A stretch of 64,000 nt of DNA from CAVSJA01 sp963728145 (GCA_963728145.1 CAVSJA010000003.1:248001-312000); one strand, 5' to 3'. Positions 52,236-61,266 are shown, counted from the first letter of the stretch. Notes: generated by a model from the sequence alone, not told the origin. Translations and numbers: made by a program.

Positions 52236-52305
52236 TAGTGGTGCGTGAACTGCTCTGTAGAATTGATGTTACGCCCAACATCACCCACAGCGTATTCATA
52301 AAACG

Positions 52306-52335
52306 AAAAATCCCCCGCAATGCGAGGGATTTTAT
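52306..52335 (-). terminator. terminator after the ribosomal-protein group
   Basis: AAATCCCCCGC and GCGAGGGATTT pair with one mismatch around AAT, with A residues on one side and TTATTATTTT on the other. It lies 23 bp downstream of the 26-residue Lys/Ala gene. Confidence 0.72.
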
Positions 52336-52357
52336 TATTTTCTGCTAATAAGACTAA

Positions 52358-52438
52358 CTACTTCTTCTTCTTTGCAGTTTTCTTTGCTGCTTTTCTCTTT
52401 GTTGTCTTTTTCTTAGCAGCTTTTTTCTTTGTTGCCAT
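52358..52438 (-). CDS. 26-residue Lys/Ala-rich basic protein
   Basis: Short ORF from the ATG at 52438: MATKKKAAKKKTTKRKAAKK followed by TAKKKK. Only Ala, Lys, Thr, Arg and Met are used, a composition like the tails of bacterial histone H1-like (Hc1/AlgP) proteins, which bind nucleic acid. It lies between the L27 gene and a terminator on the same strand, so it may be co-transcribed with rplU-rpmA. It is too short for most gene finders. Nucleoid or ribosome association is inference. Confidence 0.6.
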   Translation of the reverse strand: MATKKKAAKKKTTKRKAAKKTAKKKK

Positions 52439-52540
52439 TTTTTGTGAATTTAACGGTTAGTAAATAGAATTTAATGATATTAAAAATAATAAACTATTTC
52501 AAACCGCCAAAATTTTTTTTCACATTTTGGGAAAAAAGCC

Positions 52541-52798
52541 TTATGCTATGGGAACGATATTAACGATCGTCCTATCGCTCTTACTCTTTTTAAATTCAAC
52601 TACACCATCGGTTAATGCAAACAAAGTAAAATCTTTTCCAACTCCAACATTCTTACCTGGGTGATAAACCGTACCGCGTTGACGAACGATTATATTGCCA
52701 GCAATAGCAGCCTGACCACCGAAAATTTTTACACCTAAGCGTTTGCTTTGTGAATCGCGACCATTCTTTACACTGCCTTCACCTTTTTTATGTGCCAT
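52541..52798 (-). CDS. rpmA: 50S ribosomal protein L27
   Basis: 85 residues: MAHKKGEGSVKNGRDSQSKR, GVKIFGGQAAIAGNIIVRQRG, GVGKDFTLFALTDGVVEF. The N-terminal extension lies near the peptidyl-transferase centre in the ribosome. Downstream of rplU, 60 bp apart. Confidence 0.97.
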   Translation of the reverse strand: MAHKKGEGSVKNGRDSQSKRLGVKIFGGQAAIAGNIIVRQRGTVYHPGKNVGVGKDFTLFALTDGVVEFKKSKSDRTIVNIVPIA

Positions 52799-52858
52799 GA
52801 GAAATTATTTTAGATTTACGATTTTAGATTTCAGATTTAATGTATGCGAAGAATCTAA

Positions 52859-53200
52859 TTACTCTGGGCCTTCTTCTTTTTCTGATTTCTTTCTGCTTGC
52901 ACCGATTGACAATACTTTTATTTGAGTGTAATGTGTACGATGTCCGTGTTTTTTACGGAAGCCTTTTCTTCTTTTTTGTTTGTAGGCGATTACTTTATCA
53001 CCCTGAACATGGTCGAGTATTTCGGCTTTTACTTTTACCTTCACATCTTTACCGACGGTTAGCTTTCCATCGTTATCTGTCATTAATACTTCAGCGAATT
53101 CTACTTTATCTCCGGGCAGGCCTTCGAGATGAGGAACATATAAGGTTTGATCTTTCTGAACCCTGAATTGCTGACCGGCTATTTTTACGACTGCAAACAT
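52859..53200 (-). CDS. rplU: 50S ribosomal protein L21
   Basis: 113 residues: MFAVVKIAGQQFRVQKDQTL, EILDHVQGDKVIAYKQKRRK, GFRKKHGHRTHYTQIKVLSI; the rRNA-binding lysines are in the last segment. A charged tail (SRKKSEKEEGPE) extends beyond the usual C-terminus. First gene of the L21-L27 operon. Confidence 0.97.
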   Translation of the reverse strand: MFAVVKIAGQQFRVQKDQTLYVPHLEGLPGDKVEFAEVLMTDNDGKLTVGKDVKVKVKAEILDHVQGDKVIAYKQKRRKGFRKKHGHRTHYTQIKVLSIGASRKKSEKEEGPE

Positions 53201-53235
53201 AAATTCGTGGATTAATTCCGAAAAATTTCGGGAGG

Positions 53236-53243
53236 CAAAGGTA
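53236..53243 (-). promoter_or_regulatory. -7 box of the rplU operon
   Basis: TACCTTTG on the minus strand matches TAnnTTTG, about 36 bp upstream of the rplU start. No clear -33 element. Confidence 0.5.
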
Positions 53244-53444
53244 GGGGTTTCAGTCAGACAATGAATGCGTTAGCGAAAGTTTTTTTTACTCCTTGAACTA
53301 TCGTCGGAACCGGCATTTTTCCTCCTCTTCTTAGGTGTTCAGTATCAATAGGCAAGAACCACCCAAAAATCGCGAAAATCGGGATCAGCCCCATAAATCT
53401 ATGGGCAAGCCAAGGAAACGCGGCTTAATTCGGACCCAATTTTC

Positions 53445-53508
53445 CCCTTGCCTTTTGCCTATCGCCTATTGCCTTTTGCCCATTACCTATTGCCCATTGC
53501 CTATTGTT
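53445..53508. repeat. TTGCC(T/C)ATT low-complexity repeat
   Basis: About eight imperfect copies of TGCCTATT, TGCCTTTT or TGCCCATT in the spacer between rplU and the GH3 gene. The rest of the 340-bp gap (53201-53542) contains nothing else recognisable apart from the rplU promoter. Confidence 0.6.
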
Positions 53509-53542
53509 TTAATTCAGTACGTTTGTCACTTGATTCAGGGCT

Positions 53543-54937
53543 ATGAAGATCAAATCATTTCTGGCAAAACCATTTGCCAATTATATATATAAAGGTATTC
53601 GCAAAGGGATGGCAACAGCGGTAGAGGACCAGGAATCGATCCTCAAGGAATTGCTGAAGATGGGCAAGGATACTGAATTCGGAAAAGAATTCCGCCTTGG
53701 CGATGTACACACACACGAAGAATTTACCCAGGCAATTCTTGTACGAGATTATGAACAGTTCAAACCTTATATCGATAAGATAAAAGAAGGAAAGCATAAT
53801 GTATTATGGAAGGGTAAGCCAATTTACTTCGCCAAAACTTCAGGTACAACCAGCGGAGTTAAATACATTCCCATATCAAAGGAATCCATCTCCAATCATA
53901 TCAATACTGCCCGCAATGCTTTACTTTGTTATATCGCTGAATCAGGCAATACAAGATTTACAGATGGCAAGATGATCTTTCTTTCAGGTTCGCCGGAATT
54001 GGAACGGGTAGGAGGTATTCCAACAGGAAGATTAAGCGGAATCGTAAATCATCATGTGCCAAGTTACCTTCGAACGAATCAGCTTCCTTCATACGAAACC
54101 AATTGCATCGAAGAATGGGAAACCAAACTGGATAAGATCGTTGATGAAACGATTAACCAGGATATGACCCTGATCAGCGGCATTCCACCCTGGATGCAGA
54201 TGTATTTTGATCGATTGATGCAGATGAGCAGTAAAAAAGTTAGCGAGCTATTCCCAAATTTTTCCGTGATGGTACACGGTGGTGTAAATTTTGAACCATA
54301 CAAGTCAAAATTGTTTGAAAGCATTGGAAAGAAGATCGCGTCAATTGAAACTTTTCCCGCATCTGAAGGTTTTTTTGCTTTCCAGGATTCGCAGAAAGAA
54401 GAAGGATTATTGTTGAATACGAATAGCGGTATCTTTTTTGAATTTATTCCCGCAGCAGAAATGTTCCATGAGAATCCTACGCGAATATCATTGAAAGATG
54501 TAAAAGTTGGCGAGAATTATGCGCTTGTCATAAATAGCAATGCAGGTCTTTGGGGTTATAATCTTGGTGATACCGTAAAATTTGTTTCTACAAATCCATA
54601 TCGGATTGTTGTGACCGGCAGAATCAAACATTTTATTTCAGCATTTGGTGAACATGTAATCGGTGAAGAAGTTGAATATAGTCTGATGAAAGCAGCAAAG
54701 GAAGAAGGAATACATATTACTGAATTTACGGTAGCCCCGATGATCAGCCAGGGGAAAGGTAAATCATATCATGAATGGTTTATTGAATTTGAGAATAAGC
54801 CGGCTAATCTCGAAGAATTTGCAGATAAGGTGGATCATAATCTTCGTGACAAAAATATTTATTACGATGACCTGATCAGTGGAAATATTTTACTGCCACT
54901 TCAAATTCGCCCTGTTAAGAAAGAATGGATTTATTGA
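53543..54937 (+). CDS. GH3-family acyl-acid amido synthetase-like protein
   Basis: 464 residues before the frame breaks. GH3 (auxin-responsive promoter) family of adenylate-forming enzymes: YFAKTSGTTSGVKYIPISKE (the P-loop-like motif), MFHENPTRISLKDVKVGENY, LWGYNLGDTVKFVST and VTGRIKHFISAFGEHVIGEE. Bacterial members are common in this phylum; substrate unknown. The frame ends in KEWIY, but removing one T at 54926 gives KEGFIDYMKSIGKLGGQNKV and continues to a TAG at 55037, as in homologues. So the true gene is 53543-55037 with one frameshift. It is followed by dxr. Confidence 0.88.
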   Translation: MKIKSFLAKPFANYIYKGIRKGMATAVEDQESILKELLKMGKDTEFGKEFRLGDVHTHEEFTQAILVRDYEQFKPYIDKIKEGKHNVLWKGKPIYFAKTSGTTSGVKYIPISKESISNHINTARNALLCYIAESGNTRFTDGKMIFLSGSPELERVGGIPTGRLSGIVNHHVPSYLRTNQLPSYETNCIEEWETKLDKIVDETINQDMTLISGIPPWMQMYFDRLMQMSSKKVSELFPNFSVMVHGGVNFEPYKSKLFESIGKKIASIETFPASEGFFAFQDSQKEEGLLLNTNSGIFFEFIPAAEMFHENPTRISLKDVKVGENYALVINSNAGLWGYNLGDTVKFVSTNPYRIVVTGRIKHFISAFGEHVIGEEVEYSLMKAAKEEGIHITEFTVAPMISQGKGKSYHEWFIEFENKPANLEEFADKVDHNLRDKNIYYDDLISGNILLPLQIRPVKKEWIY

Positions 54938-55096
54938 TTATATGAAATCGATCGGTAAATTGGGTGGACAGAACAAAGTACCACGACTGAGCAATGACCG
55001 AAAACTTGCAGAGGACCTCGAAAAATATGTAGAATAGAATTTAGTTGCATCAATGTGGAATTTCTTTACTTTTAAGACCTTAGCTCAAACAGGTTC

Positions 55097-56276
55097 ATGT
55101 CAAATACCTCCGACGAGTACGGCGCATAGCATTATTTGGATCTACCGGTTCAATCGGCAGGCAGGCGCTTGAAGTGATCGAGAGCAATCCGGAATGATTT
55201 TCTGTTGAAATACTCACTGCACAGAACAATGAGGAATTGCTGATCCAACAGGCATTGGAGTTTCAACCCAATATGGTTGTAATTGGCGATGAAAAAAAAT
55301 ATCAAAAAGTAAAAGAAGCACTTGTCAACAACCGATATAAAAGTTTTTGCCGGTGAAAAAGCATTGGAAGAAGTGGCTGCATATGGATTGTTATGACCTG
55401 ATGCTGGCTGCAATTGTTGGTTTTGCAGGATTAAAACCTACATTAAAAGCAATTGATAATGGAAAAGCGAGTTGCGCTGGCCAATAAAGAAACACTTGGT
55501 TGTGGCCGGTGATATTGTGATGCAAAAAGCAGTGGAGAACAGGGTGCCGGTAATTCCGGTCGATTCCGAACATTCTGCCATTTTTCAATGCCTGGTAGGG
55601 GAGAAGAGAAATCAAGATTGAGAAAGTAATTCTTACTGCATCGGTGGACCTTTTCTTGGAAAGAAACCAAACTACCTGGTGAATGTAAAAAGAGATCATG
55701 CACTGCAGCATCCCAACTGGAAGATGGGTGCAAAGATCACGATTGATTCTGCTACGCTAATGAATAAGGGACTGGAGATGATTGAGGCGAAATGGTTGTT
55801 TAATCTCAAGCCCGATCAGATCCAGGTGGTGGTTCATCCTCAAAGTATTATTCATAGTCATGGTTCAGTTTGAAGATGGAAGCATTAAAGCGCAGATGGG
55901 ATTGCCGGATATGAAGATTGCCGATTCAATATGCACTGGCATTTCCTCAGCGCATACCAAATAATTTTCCCCGCTATGATTTCAGAAAACCGAATACAAT
56001 TGACATTTGAAGAACCAGATATGAAAACATTCCGAAATCTGCATTGGCAATGGATGCACTGTATAAAGGCGGCAATCTTCCTTGCGTGTTGAATGCCGCC
56101 AATGAAATAGCGGTTTATGCCTTTCTTACGCAACCGGATTGGTTTCCTGGATATGACCGATCTGATCGAAAGAACCATGCAAATATGTTCCCTTCATCGA
56201 AAAGCCTACACTGGAAGAATATTTTGAAAGCGATGGGGAGGCCCGTAATTTTGCTGCTTCGTTGATAAAATTGTGA
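55097..56276 (+). pseudogene. dxr: 1-deoxy-D-xylulose 5-phosphate reductoisomerase with many frameshifts
   Basis: The IspC enzyme of the non-mevalonate isoprenoid pathway. Reading across frames gives RIALFGSTGSIGRQALEVI (NADPH loop), FSVEILTAQNNEELL, DLMLAAIVGFAGLKPTLKAI, RVALANKETL, ITIDSATLMNKGLEMIEAKW (catalytic Lys/Glu region), QMGLPDM, MDALYKGGNLPCVLNAANEI and a normal end ASLIKL. I count about 14 single-base indels (ten extra, four missing) in 1.18 kb and no in-frame nonsense change. Residues stay conserved between indels, so sequence error is likelier than decay. Confidence 0.85.
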
Positions 56277-56417
56277 TTCTCATCTAAACTAATAACTCTA
56301 TTCGTTTCGTTAAATAATGGCAGATAATTCACGCGAACGGCTTGTGAAGGCGGGCATATTTATCCGATATTTGGTCTCTTTTTTATCAAGTCCGATCCGG
56401 ATTAACTATTAGTATAT

Positions 56418-57808
56418 ATGTATTTATTAGCAATTAATTGGGTCAGTGAGTTGGAATAAAAGCAGGGCAGTTGATCCTTGTCTTATCTATCCTGGTGATA
56501 TTGCATGAAATGGGACATTATCTCCCGGCTCGTTGGTTTAAATGCCGCGTAGAGAAATTCTACCTTTTTTTTGATCCCTGGTTTTCACTGGTAAAAAAGA
56601 AAATAGGCGATACTGTATATGGTATTGGATGGTTGCCATTGGGCGGATATGTGAAGATATCGGGAATGATAGATGAGAGCATGGACAAGGAAGCAATGAA
56701 ACAACCGCCAAAAGCCATGGGAATTCAGAAGTAAACCGGCCTGGCAGCGACTTGATCATTATGATCGGTGGCGTTACTGTTAACCTATTCTTGGCTTTCT
56801 ATTATTTGGGATGATCCTGTTGTGATATGGGGAGAGAAGAAGATTGCCAATGGAGAAATTGAAGTATGGTATAATGGTGATAATCCAATTAGTGAAAAGG
56901 TTGGATTAAAAAATGGCGATAAGATTGATTAGCTATTGATGGAGACAGCGTCAGTGATTATTTTGAAAACCTGAGCCGCGATATTATATTGGAAGAAGCT
57001 AAAACATACAGGTAGAAAGAGATGGGCAAATGCATCAGATCTTCCGATTCCTGCAGGTACGATCCGTAGAACTTAATTAAACAGAAAAGTGAGCATTGTA
57101 TAACTCCGCGAGCATTTCCGACTAGTGATACGGTATGTATGTTAAACAAGCATACAATTTACGCAAACAGGCGTTAAAGAAAGATGATCATATAGTTGCG
57201 ATTAACTCAATGCCGGTTACAGTTCTTTGATGAATACATCCAGGATGAAAATAAAATACAAGAATCGGAGAAGTAACGCTGAACGGTATTAAGAAGTGGA
57301 GATACTGTTAATTGTCAAGGCCAACACTGATTCAATGGTGCAATTGGGATTCCATTCAGGATGACGGCAAATCAAAACTTGCGGAGTATATCATATGAAT
57401 CGAGAAATATGGTTTTTTTGCAGCATTCCCGGCAGGAGTTAAAAAAGGTTGGGAGACACTGATAGATGAATGTGAAGAATTTTAAGTTATTGTTCACATC
57501 CCCGGAAGTAAAGGCCAGTGAATCACTCGGAAGTTTTATTAAGCATTGGCAGTATGTTTGCCGCGCAGTGGAATTGGGAAAGATTCTGGACCATGACAGC
57601 ATTTTTAAGTATTGTACTCGCATTTATGAACATACTTCCAATCCCAGCATTGGATGGAGGACATGTTATGTTTACCTTATATGAAATGATCAGCGGCGAA
57701 AGCCCAGCGAGAAATTCATGGAATATGCCCAGATGGCTGGCATGATTTTGTTCTGGACTGATGGCATATGCGTTGGGACTCGATATTTTCAGGATATTCC
57801 GAGGATAG
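56418..57808 (+). pseudogene. rseP: RseP-type site-2 protease with many frameshifts
   Basis: Inner-membrane zinc metalloprotease of regulated intramembrane proteolysis. The start MYLLAINW lies at 56418; VILHEMGHYLPARWFKCRVE has the HExxH site, GWLPLGGYVKISGMIDES follows, then PDZ-region fragments, and the late motif MNILPIPALDGGHVMFTLYE with the third zinc ligand (LDGGH). The end reads MAYALGLDIFRIFRG at 57808. At least six frame changes separate these pieces, yet all key motifs are intact. Same poor-sequence tract as dxr. Confidence 0.85.
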
Positions 57809-57809
57809 C

Positions 57810-57840
57810 GTTTGGAGTTTGGCGTTTGGAGTTTGGCGTT
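57810..57840. repeat. TTTGG[A/C]G heptamer repeat, copy 3
   Basis: GTTTGGAGTTTGGCGTTTGG followed by AGTTTGGCGTT, immediately after the rseP stop. Same family as 32917-32950 and 35510-35541. Confidence 0.72.
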
Positions 57841-57933
57841 AGGATCCAGACTCCAATCTTGACAATTCTTTAAGCAAATCGCATATTAACAAATCGTAAA
57901 TCGGATCCCCATTTAAAATGGGGACGTATTTCG

Positions 57934-57941
57934 TAAATTTG
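57934..57941 (+). promoter_or_regulatory. -7 box of tmRNA
   Basis: TAAATTTG matches the TAnnTTTG consensus, 28 bp before the mature 5' end of tmRNA; the primary transcript would be trimmed there by RNase P. Confidence 0.5.
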
Positions 57942-57969
57942 CAATCTGCAATTGTCAATTTAAAATAAC

Positions 57970-58345
57970 GGGGCTGTGCCTGGTTTTGACAGCGTAGATC
58001 TTTGAAAGTGTAAGCATGCCGTGCGTTGGATAATTAGCACGTATAATCTGAATATTCAAAACTACAAATGGCAATACACAGTATGCCATGGCTGCCTAAT
58101 CAGTGATTAAGTAGTCATTAGGGCCGCCGGAGCAGGTTTGTCTGTTACCATGCTCCGCCGCCGACTCAAAACAAATACAGAATGCTGCAACCGAAGGCTG
58201 TGACGGTTGCTTAAGACTATTCAGCTAAGTGATGAATTGGTTTGTTCATTTCCTGTTCATTCCCGACAAACAATAATGAAATAAGCATGTAGAAAGCTTT
58301 TGACGAATATGTTTGGACAGCGGTTCGATTCCGCTCACCTCCACC
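57970..58345 (+). ncRNA. ssrA: tmRNA (ssrA)
   Basis: About 374 nt. The 5' end GGGGCTGTGCCTGG and the 3' end GCGGTTCGATTCCGCTCACC, closing in TCCACC, form the tRNA-like domain. The tag reading frame is at 58070-58099: GGC AAT ACA CAG TAT GCC ATG GCT GCC TAA, coding GNTQYAMAA, with a typical small hydrophobic C-terminus for ClpXP recognition. It rescues stalled ribosomes together with SmpB. The CCA end is only partly encoded. Confidence 0.95.
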
Positions 58346-58500
58346 TTCGCCCGCCGAAGCTTTAGCGTAGGCGGGCCTTACATTTTTAAACATTCTTCAA
58401 TTCAGGCGGGCTTCGGTGGACGCGGTCCACTTGCCCACCGTGCTCCTACGCTGAAACTTCGGCGCAAGCGTAAGCTTTAGTGTAGGTAAGTTTTGTTTTT
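58346..58500. repeat. CGCCCGCC / CTTCGGTGGAC dispersed repeat block
   Basis: Contains GCCCGCCGAAGCTTTAGCGT followed by AGGCGGGC, AGGCGGGCTTCGGTGGACGC and CCTACGCTGAAACTTCGGCG in a row: inverted and direct copies of the same words. The unit is related to the block at 35650-35700 before tRNA-Gly. Confidence 0.6.
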
Positions 58501-58504
58501 AAAG

Positions 58505-58531
58505 GCAGCATTGAACAAGTGCTGCTTTTTT
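58505..58531 (+). terminator. probable tmRNA terminator
   Basis: GCAGCA and TGCTGC pair around a 9-nt loop, followed by TTTTTT. It is the first good hairpin-T tract downstream of ssrA. Confidence 0.7.
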
Positions 58532-58549
58532 ATTTGTGCCATTATCAAA

Positions 58550-58600
58550 AATATGTTTGGACAGTAGTTCGTCCTGAAATTTCGGGACCGCTCTCCACCA
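58550..58600 (+). pseudogene. duplicated 3' end of tmRNA
   Basis: AATATGTTTGGACAG (58550-58564) repeats 58306-58320 of ssrA exactly; GTTCG and then CCGCTC..TCCACC follow as in the T-arm and acceptor end, but the T-loop is split by TCCTGAAATTTCGGGA, a near-palindrome. This looks like an attachment-site scar of an element once integrated at the ssrA 3' end; no integrase is left nearby. Confidence 0.65.
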
Positions 58601-59113
58601 ATTCCAGTTCAGGAACATTAATTCCAGTTCATTTATTCCAGTCTATGTTTAATGTTCCTGGTTAACTATATACTAGCTGGGACAAACTTACCTTCAAGGT
58701 AAATGCCAAGTTGGGTAAAAAATGGAAATTAACTACTTCGAAGAAAACCCCAATGTGGTCTCAATTATAATCAGGAGTAACCGGGGAACCGAAAAAGATA
58801 CATCGGGAGTAAAACCCGAAAAATTTATCAGGCAAGTCTCTATAGTCAGCAAGCTTCATTCCATGTATCGATAAGTTTATCATAGGTTATTGAAGTGAAC
58901 ATTAAGTAATGTTGGCTTTTCCGCATTCACAAAGGGTTTAATAAAAAAAAATTTGAATGTGGTTTCTAAAGCGTATATTCGCTGTTCAAGCGGTTAGCTT
59001 CTTGCCTCGTTTTAGTTATTATTGTTTTTTATTTAGATTTTTCTTTTATTAGTTAAGTTTATTTTTAATTCAGTTTTTATTATTTCGTTCTAAGAAGTTA
59101 ACTCTTGTAGAGA
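58601..59113. other. gene-poor spacer with possible short RNA
   Basis: About 510 bp. It holds ATTCCAGTTC direct repeats (58601-58645), a 50-codon ORF at 58722-58874 that matches nothing I know, and a very AT-rich part (58930-59100). Because an isolated terminator follows at 59114, an unannotated plus-strand transcript may end here. Confidence 0.4.
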
Positions 59114-59139
59114 GGGCAGCGTAAAAGCTGCCCTTTTTT
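59114..59139 (+). terminator. orphan terminator
   Basis: GGGCAGC and GCTGCCC pair perfectly around GTAAAA, followed by TTTTTT. No recognised plus-strand gene precedes it closer than ssrA. Confidence 0.8.
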
Positions 59140-59237
59140 ATTTACATTTTATACTTGCAGCTATCTTAAACAGGATACCACACTAAAATAAACCCCCTCC
59201 ATTGTGTTGAGGGCGTTGCTTACTAGATATAGGTAGA

Positions 59238-59435
59238 TTACTTTTTAAGGATTGATTCCGGGCTGATGATAATATCATTGTCACTAACTTTTGGTGGGTC
59301 ACTTTTCTTGGCATTTGCCCAGAACTTAAATAAAGAAGCATTGTCCTCCATCATTTGTCTTAGTCTTTCCATGGGAGATTTAGAAAGCCAGATTTTCAGC
59401 TGCAGATCTTTAATATGTTGTGGAGTATCGGTCAT
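59238..59435 (-). CDS. small hypothetical protein
   Basis: 65 residues: MTDTPQHIKDLQLKIWLSKS, then PMERLRQMMEDNASLFKFWA, ending in a short charged tail. I recall similar short Bacteroidota proteins that start SDTLxHIKDLQxKIWxSKSP, but no function. Cytoplasmic, helical. It stands alone. Confidence 0.65.
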   Translation of the reverse strand: MTDTPQHIKDLQLKIWLSKSPMERLRQMMEDNASLFKFWANAKKSDPPKVSDNDIIISPESILKK

Positions 59436-59621
59436 TGCTTTAATAGGTTAAAGGTATGTATTTTAAGTTTTTCTAACCATAACGTCTACGAAATGCGACG
59501 ATACAAAAAGCTAATAAGATAAATTGTGACTATGATAGTTGGAAAGAATGAATAGTTTTGACTAATACAGTAATACTGATGATAGCCGATATTTATTAAG
59601 AGTCAACTATGAAATAATTCA

Positions 59622-60920
59622 ATGAGATTATTAGTTTTTGTCCTGACTTTTATAATGACCCAAATTTCTTTTGGCCAATCGCTCCAACAAAAATTTGTAG
59701 TGGACGACATTACTAATTTTTGGAACGCTTTTGAAAAAATTACCTCTACAAAAGATAGCTCACAACAATATCAATTCCTTCGTGATTATTACATAAACAA
59801 AGGGACGGAGGGACTAAAGAGTTTAATTGAAGTACGCCACTACACAGAAAAAGAATTCATAGAAGTTATAAATTCCTATCCGAAGTTTTGGGCTTCTATG
59901 AAAGAAAAAACACTGACAGTTCAAAACCTCAAGCCTGAAATTGAGACTGACATTCTGAAGCTCAAACAAGCTTATCCTGACCTCAAACCAGCTACAATTT
60001 ATTTTACCGTCGGTGCATTTAGAACAAACGGTACGATCCAGGACAAAAAAGTACTGATCGGCAGTGAAATGGCGCTGGCGGATTCCTCAACAGTAGTTGA
60101 TGAACTTCCCACTCGTCTACATTCTTATTACAGAGAGTACCATCCTAGAAAAAATTTAGCCTTCCTATGCACACATGAATACATCCATACGCAACAGAAG
60201 GAAATGGTTGAAAATCTTTTATCAATGTGCCTTTATGAAGGAGTTGCCGAATTTGTAGCGAGTTTGGTTACAGGCAAAAAATCAAATATTCCTGCTATTG
60301 AATTTGGAAAAGCAAATCGAGACAAGATAGTAAAACAATTTGTAGCCGACCTTTTTACAATGAGCAGTAATTACAATTGGCTATGGGCAGAAAACAAAAA
60401 CGATTTCAAGGTAAGAGATTTGGGTTATTACATCGGTTACGAGATTTGCGAACGGTATTACAATTCATCAAAAGACAAGGCAAAAGCAATTAAAGACCTT
60501 ATTGAACTTGATTATACCAATGAGAAAGAAGTTGAAGATTTAGTGAATTCAACAAATCTTTTACCAAAAACATTGGATGAATTAAACAAAGATTATGAAG
60601 AACAACGTCCCAGAGTTGTTTCCATAAAGCCGTTTAAGAATGGCAGCAAAAATGTAAAACCGGGATTGATAAAGATTACAGTAATGTTTTCTAAGCCATT
60701 AAACGGATACAATACGGGCATTGATTTTGGTCCACTTGGGGTAGAGGCAATCCCTAAAATCAGCACAGAAAGAATTTGGGCAAAAGACGCGAAGTCCTGG
60801 ACATTTGAAGCAGACTTGAAGCCCAACACTCATTATCAAATACTAATTTCAAATAACTTCAGGACAAAAGAGGGGATAAGATTGAAGTCATTTCTAATAG
60901 ATTTTTCAACGGGGAACTGA
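59622..60920 (+). CDS. exported zinc-protease-like protein with Ig-like C-domain
   Basis: 432 residues with signal peptide MRLLVFVLTFIMTQISFGQ. The central domain resembles DUF2268-type predicted proteases: HEYIHTQQ (His185, Glu186, His189) and, about 25 residues on, LYEGVAEFVASLVTG, which gives the third ligand Glu of a gluzincin-type site. Residues 335-430 form an Ig-like beta domain (VSIKPFKNGSKNVKPGLIKI, FSKPLNGY). Probably a secreted or periplasmic peptidase. Codon use is more AT-rich than in its neighbours. Confidence 0.8.
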   Translation: MRLLVFVLTFIMTQISFGQSLQQKFVVDDITNFWNAFEKITSTKDSSQQYQFLRDYYINKGTEGLKSLIEVRHYTEKEFIEVINSYPKFWASMKEKTLTVQNLKPEIETDILKLKQAYPDLKPATIYFTVGAFRTNGTIQDKKVLIGSEMALADSSTVVDELPTRLHSYYREYHPRKNLAFLCTHEYIHTQQKEMVENLLSMCLYEGVAEFVASLVTGKKSNIPAIEFGKANRDKIVKQFVADLFTMSSNYNWLWAENKNDFKVRDLGYYIGYEICERYYNSSKDKAKAIKDLIELDYTNEKEVEDLVNSTNLLPKTLDELNKDYEEQRPRVVSIKPFKNGSKNVKPGLIKITVMFSKPLNGYNTGIDFGPLGVEAIPKISTERIWAKDAKSWTFEADLKPNTHYQILISNNFRTKEGIRLKSFLIDFSTGN

Positions 60921-61266
60921 ATAGAACACTACGACTTTTGAATATTGTTGACGAACACCCGGTAAACACATATCGCTTATCAGCTGCATCCCTAACCTTC
61001 GGGACGGCTGAACGAACATAACCGAACTTTGGAATATACGATCAGCTTTCTACCTTTACGCACCGAAAGTACTGGACTGAAGTAACTAGTAATATCAGCA
61101 CCAGTAGAAGGCCCTGGACCTTGCATGCAATTTCCAAACAGGATCTCTTAACTACCAAAACACTTATGATTTAGAAATATAAAAAACAGCCACATTAGAA
61201 CGGACATACCCAGATAAACGACACATCAAACACCTTAATAATTTGACCAACTAACAAATCACACAA
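60921..61266. other. intergenic spacer
   Basis: 346 bp between the protease-like gene and the frameshifted membrane protein gene, same strand. I see no gene, hairpin terminator or clear promoter box in it. Confidence 0.4.

Noticed and set aside
51484..52320. ORFs across the 240-bp tandem units
   Set aside because: Non-conserved between the units, which carry indels that shift the frames; the sequence is repeat DNA.
58722..58874. 50-codon ORF downstream of the tmRNA remnant
   Set aside because: No recognisable family, no clear ribosome-binding site and an ordinary composition for chance ORFs; kept only as a note in the spacer entry.
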